Shown here: in pieces, positions 54,673-62,221 of the stretch | Position numbering within the stretch: position 1 is the first letter of the stretch | Layout: each line of letters begins with the position of its first letter | DNA from: ZC4RG29 sp964521255 | GTDB lineage: Bacteria > Bacteroidota > Bacteroidia > Cytophagales > Cyclobacteriaceae | NCBI GenBank assembly: GCA_964521255.1 | Contig: CAZFRM010000003.1 | Span: forward strand, 248,001-312,000 | Reading direction: 5' to 3' | Length of the DNA: 64,000 nucleotides | Notes under the pieces: model-generated | The model's input: only the letters and a program-made list of their open reading frames with translations | The model's database searches: none | Told to the model about the DNA's origin: nothing | Program-made: the position numbers and the translations under genes

Positions 54673-55337
54673 GTCTCACAGTTAACGGATCACATCAGTA
54701 TTACCGTATTGTCAATTGTTTGTGAACTTACGTTTATACCTTCGTTTAAGACGGAACTTAATTCTATCACTCTTACAAAATAACTAACCACGACGGTGAT
54801 CAGTCATCCGCGAACTGACCTGTAGAAAACAATTCTCACCAGTTCGTCCCTTAATTTTTCCCGTTCGTCTGATTTTTAAAAACAGAAGGCAAGCTTTTCT
54901 TCATATCATCGTTGCTTGTCTTGATGTTAAACTCAAAATCAGCTTATGCAAATAACTACGGGAGGCGCGACCTCTCAAGTAGATTATGCCGATGGTACCT
55001 GTAATAAAACGTACGCCATCAACGCAAATGGTGAAGCTACCGGGTATACTTTCGGAAAGGAAAATTCATAATCAAAGAAATAAAGCAGTGGGCAGTCGGC
55101 ATCGGCAGGAAGCGCCAGTATGCTGCTGCCCATTCACTATTTGTAAACACTTCCACAGATTCATTCGGGCGCTGAACCTGGTATCATTGTCATTCAATTT
55201 TCTGATACACGATAAGTCGTGCATTTCACCAAGTAAACATTTCCCTTCGTCAAAGAAATTATTCCCATCCAGGTCAATTCCTTTCTTTTGACCAATGAAT
55301 GACAATCAAGCGTCTATCAACCAAAAAAAACAAAATT
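54673..55337. other. Gene-poor stretch with a possible small ORF
   Basis: About 660 bp after the SGNH gene. The only coding hint is a 41-codon ORF at 54946-55071 (listed separately). The rest has no ORF with convincing composition. No clear promoter for the next secreted protein was recognised. Confidence 0.4.
54946..55071 (+). CDS. Possible small ORF or gene fragment, 41 aa
   Basis: ATG 54946 to TAA 55071 encodes 41 residues (MQITTGGATSQVDYADGTCN, then a Gly/Asn/Thr-rich end). The Gly, Thr and Asp content looks like a beta-strand piece of a surface protein rather than random sequence. It has no signal peptide, so it is more likely a fragment of a lost gene than an intact gene. I do not recognise the family. 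Confidence 0.2.
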   Translation: MQITTGGATSQVDYADGTCNKTYAINANGEATGYTFGKENS

Positions 55338-55811
55338 ATGCGTACCACTTTATCAAAAGTATTCGTGATCAGATCACTGATGCTTGTCGTGTTGAGTGCA
55401 ACACTGTTTTCGTTCTACCGCCCAACAGGTGCGGAGAGCTACAAAGTTTTCTTAAATGACAAGTTGCTGTTCGAGCAGTATGTTACGAAGGATGCCGCTA
55501 TCCAAACGGTTTCCATTGGTGCAAGCAAGGATACCGACAGGCTTAGTGTGATCTATAATCATTGTGGCCGCGTTGGTAGCAAACGAACCCTTGCATTGGT
55601 GGCCGAATCAAATGAACTGAAGAAATGGAGTTTTCCTGATACCGAGAGCCTCTCTTCTTCAACCATGACTTGTTCGGTAAAAGATATCAAAGCTTTTCAG
55701 AAGCCTGGCCGAACACTTCACCTTGTCTATGCTTCAGAGGAATTAAAGGAAGGTGTTGTTCTCGCAACTATTTCCTCTTCCGGTAATGACACGCGTGCAA
55801 ACCGCAAATGA
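55338..55811 (+). CDS. Secreted hypothetical protein
   Basis: A 157-residue protein starting at ATG 55338 (MRTTLSKVFVIRSLMLVVLS), with a signal peptide ending near YRPTGA. The mature part is about 125 residues and beta-rich, with ESYKVFLNDKLLFEQYVTKD, followed by SSTMTCSVKDIKAF. No known domain. Earlier in-frame codons add a non-signal extension and are rejected. It lies upstream of a repeat element and converges on the LytTR regulator gene. It could be a target of the two-component system, but nothing shows this directly. Confidence 0.65.
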   Translation: MRTTLSKVFVIRSLMLVVLSATLFSFYRPTGAESYKVFLNDKLLFEQYVTKDAAIQTVSIGASKDTDRLSVIYNHCGRVGSKRTLALVAESNELKKWSFPDTESLSSSTMTCSVKDIKAFQKPGRTLHLVYASEELKEGVVLATISSSGNDTRANRK

Positions 55812-55824
55812 CAACCCTATAACG

Positions 55825-56047
55825 CCGTCATCCAGCCTGCCCGACTACTGGCGGGAGTGGTGGCTTGTGTGCAAGGATGCGCGAACGAAGGATCCCCTTC
55901 AAATTAGCAGGTACATGGCTATGAAGAGTTGTTAAAAAAATGCCTGCGACAGGATGGGGATTCCCTGCCTGCCATGCATATGACAGCGCCACGGCAGGCA
56001 GGTTCGCTCCGCACTTTCCACCACACATTCCTCGCTCTGAATGACGG
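55825..56047. repeat. ~223-bp interspersed repeat element with inverted ends
   Basis: CCGTCATCCAG (55825-55835) and CTGAATGACGG (56037-56047) are terminal inverted repeats with one mismatch. The interior holds further inverted pieces (CCTGCCTGCC with GGCAGGCAGG). The composition is GC-rich relative to the flanks. ORFs across it encode spurious peptides (RHSERGM type) that recur in Bacteroidota genomes because the repeat is mobile. Confidence 0.7.
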
Positions 56048-56082
56048 TAATAAAAAAAGATTAGAAAATGTCTCGACACGCT

Positions 56083-56796
56083 TTATCTTTTCAAAAGGTT
56101 GTTGCCTATTATTTTACTCAACACCTCTTCCTTCAGATTTCTACTGACCGGTATACGATCATTTCCTATGAGTATATCATTTCCGTCCAGAGCAGTTACA
56201 TGGGCCAGGCCAATGATGTACGATTTGTGGACTTTTAAAAAATGCTGTTGCGGCAATTGCTGCTCCAGTCCTGTTAACGTAAGGTAGGTTATCAACTTTC
56301 GGTTAACGGTATGCATCACCACATAGTTTTGAAGTGCCTCCACAAAACGAACTTCCGAAAAGAATACCTTCTCATACTTGTTGTTGCACTTAACAAAAAA
56401 GTAGTCGATGCGAGTATTATCGGATGCCATACTGGTCAATCGACAAATCTCAAGGGCTTTTTGTGATGCTTTGAAAAATCGTTCAAACGTTATTGGTTTT
56501 AAAAGGTAATCAACAACGTCAAGAGAATAACCCTCCAGGGCATATTCAGCATGGGCAGTTGTGAGAATTACCAGGGGAGGGTTCGTTAGTGTTTTCAGAA
56601 AATCGATGCCTGAAAGTTTGGGCATGTGCACATCCAAAAAAATCAGATCAATAACCTGTTTTTGAAATTGGGTCATGGCTTTCAATGGATTTTCACATTG
56701 AGCGACAAGGTTTAAAAAATCAATATCATTCACATATTCCGCTATTCCCTTGCGGGCCACCGGTTCATCATCAACGATAAGGCAATTCAATTTCAT
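56083..56796 (-). CDS. LytTR-family response regulator
   Basis: A 237-residue response regulator. The receiver domain (1-120) has the acidic pair Asp9/Asp10, phosphoacceptor Asp55 in LIFLDVHMPKLSG, the Thr/Ser of ILTTAHAEYAL and the Lys of YLLKPITFERF. The C-terminal LytTR DNA-binding domain (about 140-235) begins RIDYFFVKCNNKYEKVFFSE and includes FLKVHKSYIIGLAHVTALDG. It is controlled by the overlapping kinase gene (4-bp ATGA overlap). Confidence 0.95.
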   Translation of the reverse strand: MKLNCLIVDDEPVARKGIAEYVNDIDFLNLVAQCENPLKAMTQFQKQVIDLIFLDVHMPKLSGIDFLKTLTNPPLVILTTAHAEYALEGYSLDVVDYLLKPITFERFFKASQKALEICRLTSMASDNTRIDYFFVKCNNKYEKVFFSEVRFVEALQNYVVMHTVNRKLITYLTLTGLEQQLPQQHFLKVHKSYIIGLAHVTALDGNDILIGNDRIPVSRNLKEEVLSKIIGNNLLKR

Positions 56797-57818
56797 GATG
56801 CGTGCAACAAAATTTCCAAGTCTACCTGAAAGCTTTTTGGTCTGCGCCGGAATTGCAGGTTATGCCTGTTATGATACAAGAGTTCCAGTCGACGCTGAAC
56901 ATTTTTTAATCCAATGCCATGTTCATGGGCTTCAACAGCAGCGTTCCCATCGTAGGTATTAAAAACCATCATATGCAAAGTGGTTCCTGACTTATAAATG
57001 TCGATCCGTATTTCATTATCCTGCGGGAAATGTGATACATGCTTAAACGCATTCTCAACAAACGGAATCAACAACAGGGGTGCTATCGTAAGCCCTTCAA
57101 CGCTATTATTTGAAAAGCTTATCCAGTAGTTCTCATCACAACGGTGCCGTTGAAGATCTACATAGTTCTTCAAATAAGTAATCTCTCGTTCAACGGGAAT
57201 CTCATCACCATTACATTCATACAATTGATAGCGAAGCATATCTGAGAACGATGACAATGTTTCGCGTGCTGTTTTATTTTCCTTATCGATCTGAAAGAAA
57301 ATAGTATTGATAGAGTTGAAGAGAAAATGTGGGTTTATTTGTGCTCTGAGATAGTTAAGTTCCGTATGAAGTTTCTCTACTTCAATTTTTTGTATGAGAT
57401 GTCGTTGTGCAACCCATTCGCGGCTCAGTTGCAGCGCTACGCTAAACGCGACATAAAAGAGTGCAATGGAAAAGTTGTAGAATGTGTTATGAAAGAAATC
57501 AAGGTAAGGCGCCTTATGCATTAGGTGACCATACAAATAAACATCATGAGCGTTTTTCAATCCCACATAAAAAGCAAAATCAATGAGAAGAAATATTATG
57601 TACTTTCCCCACTCGTTAGTACGCGCATACCGGGGGATTAGGATCAATAAATTCGCATAGATAATTATAGCCAGCAGACCATTGCGTACAATTATTTCAC
57701 CAAGAAATTGAAATAATCCTGCTTGCCCGATAATACTCCACCGGGTAAAAACATGAAAGGAGATGGTGGTCACCCAAAACAGGATGTGGGCAATATGGAA
57801 TTTATGAAATCGATCCAT
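56793..57818 (-). CDS. LytS-family sensor histidine kinase
   Basis: A 341-residue membrane kinase starting at ATG 57818 (MDRFHKFHIAHILF); the longer start at 57866 adds 16 residues without a membrane segment. About four membrane spans lie in residues 10-135. The dimerisation and phosphoacceptor segment (LNYLRAQINPHFLFNSINTI) has His164, the His_kinase domain is of the LytS type, and the ATPase has LLIPFVENAFKHV and GIGLKNVQRRLELLY. It phosphorylates the downstream LytTR regulator. Sensed signal unknown. A dehydrogenase remnant lies directly upstream on the opposite strand. Confidence 0.95.
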   Translation of the reverse strand: MDRFHKFHIAHILFWVTTISFHVFTRWSIIGQAGLFQFLGEIIVRNGLLAIIIYANLLILIPRYARTNEWGKYIIFLLIDFAFYVGLKNAHDVYLYGHLMHKAPYLDFFHNTFYNFSIALFYVAFSVALQLSREWVAQRHLIQKIEVEKLHTELNYLRAQINPHFLFNSINTIFFQIDKENKTARETLSSFSDMLRYQLYECNGDEIPVEREITYLKNYVDLQRHRCDENYWISFSNNSVEGLTIAPLLLIPFVENAFKHVSHFPQDNEIRIDIYKSGTTLHMMVFNTYDGNAAVEAHEHGIGLKNVQRRLELLYHNRHNLQFRRRPKSFQVDLEILLHAS

Positions 57819-57853
57819 CCTTGAATTTACTCTTTTTGTCACTATTGAATGAA

Positions 57854-58093
57854 ATGGAAAATGCATCTCGTCAAGAATCCATATCCTTTCGTCAAAAGGA
57901 TGTGGTGGGACTCACTACAGCGTACGATGTATGCTTGTTGCAGGGCGCTCTTCAGAAAAATCAAAATCTACTAGACATTGCAGCCTTTATAAAAAAGAAT
58001 TACGTTGATCAAGGCAGGCTAGGCGTTCGTGCTGGCAAAGGATTTTATGATTATCCGAATCCGGCATACGAGAGTCCTGATTTTTTAAAGTGA
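57854..58093 (+). pseudogene. C-terminal remnant of a 3-hydroxyacyl-CoA (3-hydroxybutyryl-CoA) dehydrogenase
   Basis: The frame reads KDVVGLTTAYDVCLLQG, then VDQGRLGVRAGKGFYDYPNP and AYESPDFLK before a stop. This is the C-terminal end of 3-hydroxybutyryl-CoA dehydrogenases (family pattern VVGLDTAY and GxLGxKxGxGFYxYPNPxY). The whole Rossmann NAD-binding half and the catalytic His are missing. Only about 65 of roughly 280-300 residues remain, so it is a decayed fragment. It lies in the promoter region of the histidine kinase gene. Confidence 0.85.
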
Positions 58094-58224
58094 AGACACG
58101 ATGCCAGTTGTGTTTCCTTTCCATCTCCGTATTTTCCCCTATCTTTTTTAGCTATAAATACGGAAATCATCATTTTGTTACAAAACGTACATTGTAATAG
58201 GTTATTGAACATAATCCTACAAAT

Positions 58225-58434
58225 ATGAAAGATGGCGTCATTGAAAAATTGACTCTTATTATTGAGACGACTAATGGTAATGATATTTCTAAAGATGTAA
58301 TGAAGTCTATTTCATCACTTCAAAGAACAGTTGCTTCTCATAAAGATATTAAACTTTCGTTGTCGGTTAAAGAAGAACAATATAATACCGTTGACAAATA
58401 TTGTCCACCGAACTGGAATTACTGGCCTATGTAA
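58225..58434 (+). CDS. Small hypothetical peptide with Cys/Pro/aromatic C-terminus
   Basis: A 69-residue ORF (MKDGVIEKLTLIIETTNGND). The N-terminal ~50 residues are helical and charged, and the tail ends CPPNWNYWPM, rich in Pro, Trp, Asn and Tyr. This leader-plus-distinct-tail layout is suggestive of a modified peptide precursor, but no maturation enzyme is adjacent. It has no domain that I recognise. It may also be chance coding. Confidence 0.4.
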   Translation: MKDGVIEKLTLIIETTNGNDISKDVMKSISSLQRTVASHKDIKLSLSVKEEQYNTVDKYCPPNWNYWPM

Positions 58435-58868
58435 AATTGACTGGCAAGGGCTTGAGTACCCTGTGTTGTTGGTCATCATAGTCTGAATAATCAAATGTGA
58501 TCTGTCTAATTTTATTTTTAAACATGACGCACAGTTGAGTCACCTCAAGGAGTTTCACCCTGAGGGTTCTCAAAGAGCCATACGTGAAAGTCTCCTTCAT
58601 ACAGCTATTCCTTTTCAATCACAAGGGTAGGTAATTTGCCGTACCTGCGAACGTGAACCCATGAAACCTTTTTCATTTTGCACTATTAAGATTTCATGGC
58701 GCGCCATAGTTAGGTTTGAGTAATTTCGATGAAGTTACCCACATTGCAACATCAGTTATTACAGCAATGAATTTATTAACTGACACAGTTTAATTTACAG
58801 ACCCTCCATAGAAGCTGCAAGGATTTAAATTATGAAAGTCGACAATGCAGGTGCTTTCGAGTTTGAGT
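58435..58868. other. Gene-poor intergenic stretch
   Basis: About 430 bp between the small peptide gene and the Gfo/Idh/MocA gene. No convincing ORF, repeat or hairpin with a T-run was recognised. Confidence 0.4.
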
Positions 58869-59966
58869 TTACTTTACCAGTGTGATGGTTTTGTTCACTT
58901 TGGCTGATCTTCTAGCTGCATCTAAAATCTCCACAACAATCATATTAACTTTTAAAGAGGACAAGTCATCTATTGATTTGACCTCACCGCGCACGACTGC
59001 TGTGAGGTAAGCAAAGGGATCATTAGCGGGCGCTTGTGTGGGTTCAGCTTTGAATTGTGTTTCAGGTTCCTTCTCGCTAATTCTCATTCGCATGTTCAAG
59101 GCATCAACTGTGAATACATAACCCTTCTGTCCATAAACTTCCATATCCTTTCTTCCGATGGGCCAGTTCCATGACGCTTGAATTATTCCTTGCGCATTTG
59201 GATATGTGATGATGATGGTCGCTTCATCATCAACTTTAGGATAAATATCCGGCTTGATGTGTTGTGTCACGGCGGTTACGGAAAGAGGTCGCTCACCTTT
59301 CATTAACCAGGTGATGAGGTTAGCGCCATAACAACCAAAGTCGATTAATGCTCCTCCACCATTTTCTTCAGGGTCCGTAAGCCATTTTAAAAACTCTGGA
59401 CCTACACCAATCTCTTTTGGACCAGGGTGACCGTCATGCACCGCAACTTTTCGAATGAGTCCAATAGATTTATCATTATTAACCACATCATACGCTTTAT
59501 GATTACTACCATACCAGGTTGTTTCATAATTCGTGAGTAAATGAATCTTATGTTTTTTCGCCAGCGCTTCCATCTCGCGAGCGTGATCCATACTAAAAGA
59601 CAATGGCTTCTCAACCATTACATGCACACCTTTTGGTGCACAGGCTTTAACCACATCAAGATGCCCGCGAATAGAATTGAATGCTGTTACTGCTTCGGGT
59701 TTAGTCTTTTCCAACATCTCTTCTATAGTACTATACACAATGTCCATACTAAACCCATACTGCTTTGCATACCGCTGTGCTAATTCACGATCCGGCTCAG
59801 CGATGCCAACCACCTGTACCACTTCCTTATTTTTATACCCGAGAATCCAGCCCACATGTCCGTGTGTCAACCCAGCTACACCAACACGTAATGGTTTTTG
59901 CTTATCCTGTCCTTGTGTGAAGAAAAAGAAAATGCATAGCGCTAAAAGGAGAATGGTACGCTTCAT
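58869..59966 (-). CDS. Exported Gfo/Idh/MocA-family oxidoreductase
   Basis: A 365-residue NAD(P)-dependent oxidoreductase with a Sec signal peptide (MKRTILLLALCIFFFFTQGQ). The Rossmann part begins PLRVGVAGLTHGHVGWI, followed by VMVEKPLSFSMDHAREM with the family's EKP motif. A C-terminal GFO_IDH_MocA domain contains ENGGGALIDFGCYGANLITW. These enzymes oxidise sugars or sugar derivatives. Export to the periplasm, where free NAD(P) is scarce, fits members with tightly bound cofactor (compare glucose-fructose oxidoreductase). It lies near the RraA-like and enolase-family genes. Confidence 0.9.
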   Translation of the reverse strand: MKRTILLLALCIFFFFTQGQDKQKPLRVGVAGLTHGHVGWILGYKNKEVVQVVGIAEPDRELAQRYAKQYGFSMDIVYSTIEEMLEKTKPEAVTAFNSIRGHLDVVKACAPKGVHVMVEKPLSFSMDHAREMEALAKKHKIHLLTNYETTWYGSNHKAYDVVNNDKSIGLIRKVAVHDGHPGPKEIGVGPEFLKWLTDPEENGGGALIDFGCYGANLITWLMKGERPLSVTAVTQHIKPDIYPKVDDEATIIITYPNAQGIIQASWNWPIGRKDMEVYGQKGYVFTVDALNMRMRISEKEPETQFKAEPTQAPANDPFAYLTAVVRGEVKSIDDLSSLKVNMIVVEILDAARRSAKVNKTITLVK

Positions 59967-60028
59967 TGGTTAGGATAAGTTGTTTTAATGATTTCCGGTA
60001 CGGGAGAATAGAATGGAGATGGCAATAC

Positions 60029-60065
60029 ATTAGTCTGTAATCACAGTTGTAGATTACAGACTAAT
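60029..60065. repeat. 14-bp perfect inverted repeat between the Lys-rich ORF and the oxidoreductase gene
   Basis: ATTAGTCTGTAATC (60029-60042) and GATTACAGACTAAT (60052-60065) form a perfect 14-bp stem with a 9-base loop. No T-run follows in either direction. It lies 63 bp before the oxidoreductase start and 28 bp after the end of the small Lys-rich gene. It may be a transcript-end hairpin or a protein-binding palindrome. Confidence 0.65.
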
Positions 60066-60092
60066 TGGAATAGAAACGCAGAGAAGAAACTC

Positions 60093-60194
60093 CTACCTGG
60101 AAGCTTTCTTTTCTCTTTTCTCAGCCCGTTTTTCCTTTAAGGTTTTCTTAGGCTGTTTCTTGTCTTCCTTTCTTTTATCTTGTCCCTTTGCCAT
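60093..60194 (-). CDS. Very small Lys-rich protein (33 aa)
   Basis: ATG 60194 to TAG 60093 encodes 33 residues (MAKGQDKRKEDKKQPKKTLK, ending EKRAEKREKKASR). About half are Lys or Arg and it has no hydrophobic stretch. Similar tiny MAKGxDK-type proteins recur in Bacteroidota, usually unannotated. It may bind nucleic acid or be a ribosome- or nucleoid-associated peptide. The clean start, stop and biased composition support a real gene, but no function is known. Confidence 0.6.
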   Translation of the reverse strand: MAKGQDKRKEDKKQPKKTLKEKRAEKREKKASR

Positions 60195-60360
60195 AGCTAA
60201 TTGATTTTAGTTGTCTCAATACTAACAAAAAAAATAATCAGAATAAAGTCCTTGAACTCACAGGTGGCTTCGATCCTTAAACTGCCAATGACAAGTTTCT
60301 CGTCTTCCATTGATAAACTATTCTTGCATACGAGGATTTCATTCATAATGCCATCGCTGC

Positions 60361-60425
60361 CCTCTGACTCCCTTAAGGGAGAACCACTGCGCGCAGGTCC
60401 CTTCAGGGATAAAGGGCGTGGGTAG
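60361..60425. repeat. Cluster of short palindromes of the CCCTTAAGGG type
   Basis: CTCCCTTAAGGGAG (60368-60381) is a perfect 14-base palindrome. TGCGCGCA (60388-60395) and TCCCTTCAGGGA (60398-60409) follow. It is a further variant of the GC-rich palindromic family found at 30.3, 48.8 and 52.7 kb. It lies directly downstream of the DUF6265-like gene. Confidence 0.6.
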
Positions 60426-60446
60426 GCAATTCATAAAGACACGCTG

Positions 60447-60911
60447 CTATTTTGTGCGCTCAAACAAATAATCAATGGTCTTGCCATCACCCGAAATTTG
60501 TGCTTTTAATGATTGGTCATTTCGGTGGTAGGATATTTTTTTCGGAAAGTCATGACTGGGATTCTCACAAACAAAACCGTCCGGGAAAATCTCTGTCAGT
60601 TTAAAATAAACAGGCTTATTATTTTCGGGTACATCAGCCACATAATAGATCGTATCATTTCTCATGATGATCCTGAGCTTTTCCACGAATGCAGTGTCAG
60701 CTCCTTTAAGGTTAACTCCCCTTCCCCGAAATTCATCTTCCTTTATTTTTTCCCACTGTTCATACCCAGAACGTCCGGGCTTAGTGTTTGTCCGGTTCCA
60801 GGTACCAACCAGCCACTCCAGATTTTTAAATTCCGTTTTTCTCTGATTGCTGTTTTGTGCAGAGACGGATGAATAGGAAAACAAAAAGACTAGCACGATT
60901 AGTATTCTCAT
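60447..60911 (-). CDS. Secreted DUF6265-like protein
   Basis: A 154-residue protein starting at ATG 60911 (MRILIVLVFLFSYSSVSAQ), with a clear Sec signal. The longer upstream start lacks signal features. The mature part begins FKNLEWLVGTWNRTNTKPGR and has GYEQWEKIKEDEFRGRGV and GFVCENPSHDFPKKISYH, which match the lipocalin-like DUF6265 family with its LxGxW motif. It is probably a periplasmic ligand-binding protein. Role unknown. Confidence 0.75.
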   Translation of the reverse strand: MRILIVLVFLFSYSSVSAQNSNQRKTEFKNLEWLVGTWNRTNTKPGRSGYEQWEKIKEDEFRGRGVNLKGADTAFVEKLRIIMRNDTIYYVADVPENNKPVYFKLTEIFPDGFVCENPSHDFPKKISYHRNDQSLKAQISGDGKTIDYLFERTK

Positions 60912-61228
60912 GAATATTTTTTTAGTCAGGTATAATTCCTTCAACCTTGTTAGTATTGTACATGTTGGACACCGTACCCGGATTTTCTTCCTCTGTAATT
61001 CAGTAACATTCAATCAACTTACGCAACAAATCGGCTGGTTCGTACCGATAAAATGGCATCTATAATGTTAACGATAAAATTTGTGTTGTACTAAACCGAT
61101 AACGGAATGTCCTGTCATGAACCAGAACCACTTACGTAAAAAACATTATTTGTCCTGCTCCTTCTTTTGTAAATTAATTCGATTGAAATGACTAAATCCT
61201 GACTTTAAACCAACTTCCTTCAACTTAT
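60912..61228. other. Divergent intergenic region
   Basis: This 317-bp stretch must hold the promoters of the DUF6265-like gene (minus) and of the RraA/enolase pair (plus). ACCGATAA occurs twice (about 61047 and 61095). No gene, strong hairpin or consensus promoter was recognised. Confidence 0.35.
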
Positions 61229-62179
61229 ATGAGAAACTTAAAACAACTACTGTTCACCGCCTTTATGCTTCTGGTCTGTGTCGGGCTAAAAGCTCAGCAA
61301 ATTTCAAAAGAAGAACTCATCTTTCTAACTCCCGAATGGAAAGGCGAACGATTTGCGGATGGGCGCCCGAAGGTTCCAGACAACATCCTTGATCGAATGA
61401 AACTCGTTACCCTTGAAGAAGCGTGGGCCGTTCTGCGAAATGAAAATTACAAACATGAATATGACGATGGCTGGATGATGATTAATCCGGATAGTGTTTT
61501 GGTAGGTCGTGCACTTACTGCTGTTTTTGTTCCGGGCCGGCCTGATATACAGCGTGTGATCGATAAGAAAGGACACGAAAAAGATGGCCGGATAAAATCA
61601 CAAAACTCGTGGCCCATTGATATGCTGGTAAAGCGCGATGTGTATGTTGTTGATCAATTCGGTGCACACGAAGATGGCCCTACAATAGGCGACAATCTTG
61701 GCAATTCTATTTTCACTAAAACAGGAAATGGTATAGTTTACAACGGCGCTATTCGTGACATCAACGGATTAAAAGAGATTGGTTCTTTCACGTCATTTTT
61801 CAGAACTTATCATCCTTCGCATCACCTTAACAATCCGGATGGCGAACTAAATACAACATTAATCGGAATCAATACACCAACCCGCATCGGGAAAGCTACT
61901 GTTATGCCCGGCGATGTTGTATTGGGAAGAGATGGTGGCGTTATATTCATACCTCCACATCTTGCTGAAAAAGTCGTGAAGACCTCAGAGGTAGTGAGGT
62001 TGCGCGATATGTTTGGCCACCAGCGCCTGCGTGAACAGAAATATACACCAGGGCAAATTGACTCCCGGTGGTCAGCCGAAATTGAGAAAGATTTTTCACA
62101 ATGGCTCAATGAACACATTAACGAGCTCCCTGTTCCCAAAGAGCAAATACAAGAAATGCTCAAGAGCAGAACGTGGTAA
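61229..62179 (+). CDS. Exported RraA-family protein (HMG/CHA-aldolase-like)
   Basis: A 316-residue protein with a Sec signal (LLFTAFMLLVCVGLKAQ). The RraA-like core contains GPTIGDNLGNSIFTKTGNG and GIVYNGAIRDINGLKEIG, the glycine-rich metal and substrate site with the RD pair seen in 4-hydroxy-4-methyl-2-oxoglutarate/oxaloacetate aldolases. VMPGDVVLGRDGGVIFIPP is also typical. The N- and C-terminal extensions exceed the ~160-residue core family. It probably acts on a keto acid. The enolase-superfamily dehydratase gene follows 43 bp later, so both belong to one catabolic unit. Confidence 0.87.
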   Translation: MRNLKQLLFTAFMLLVCVGLKAQQISKEELIFLTPEWKGERFADGRPKVPDNILDRMKLVTLEEAWAVLRNENYKHEYDDGWMMINPDSVLVGRALTAVFVPGRPDIQRVIDKKGHEKDGRIKSQNSWPIDMLVKRDVYVVDQFGAHEDGPTIGDNLGNSIFTKTGNGIVYNGAIRDINGLKEIGSFTSFFRTYHPSHHLNNPDGELNTTLIGINTPTRIGKATVMPGDVVLGRDGGVIFIPPHLAEKVVKTSEVVRLRDMFGHQRLREQKYTPGQIDSRWSAEIEKDFSQWLNEHINELPVPKEQIQEMLKSRTW

Positions 62180-62221
62180 CAACCTTAAACTTTAAACATT
62201 CAACCCTAAACTCTCCAAATC

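Noticed and set aside
55072..55305. 77-residue minus-strand ORF with DLDGNNFFDEG, resembling a calcium-binding loop
   Set aside because: Only one such loop, no signal peptide and random-looking remainder; at best a decayed fragment.
55828..56079. 83-residue ORF with RHSERGM
   Set aside because: It lies entirely in an interspersed repeat and is a recurrent spurious product.
58427..58618. 63-residue minus-strand ORF overlapping the small peptide gene end
   Set aside because: No family, no ribosome-binding site and overlap with another weak ORF; insufficient support.
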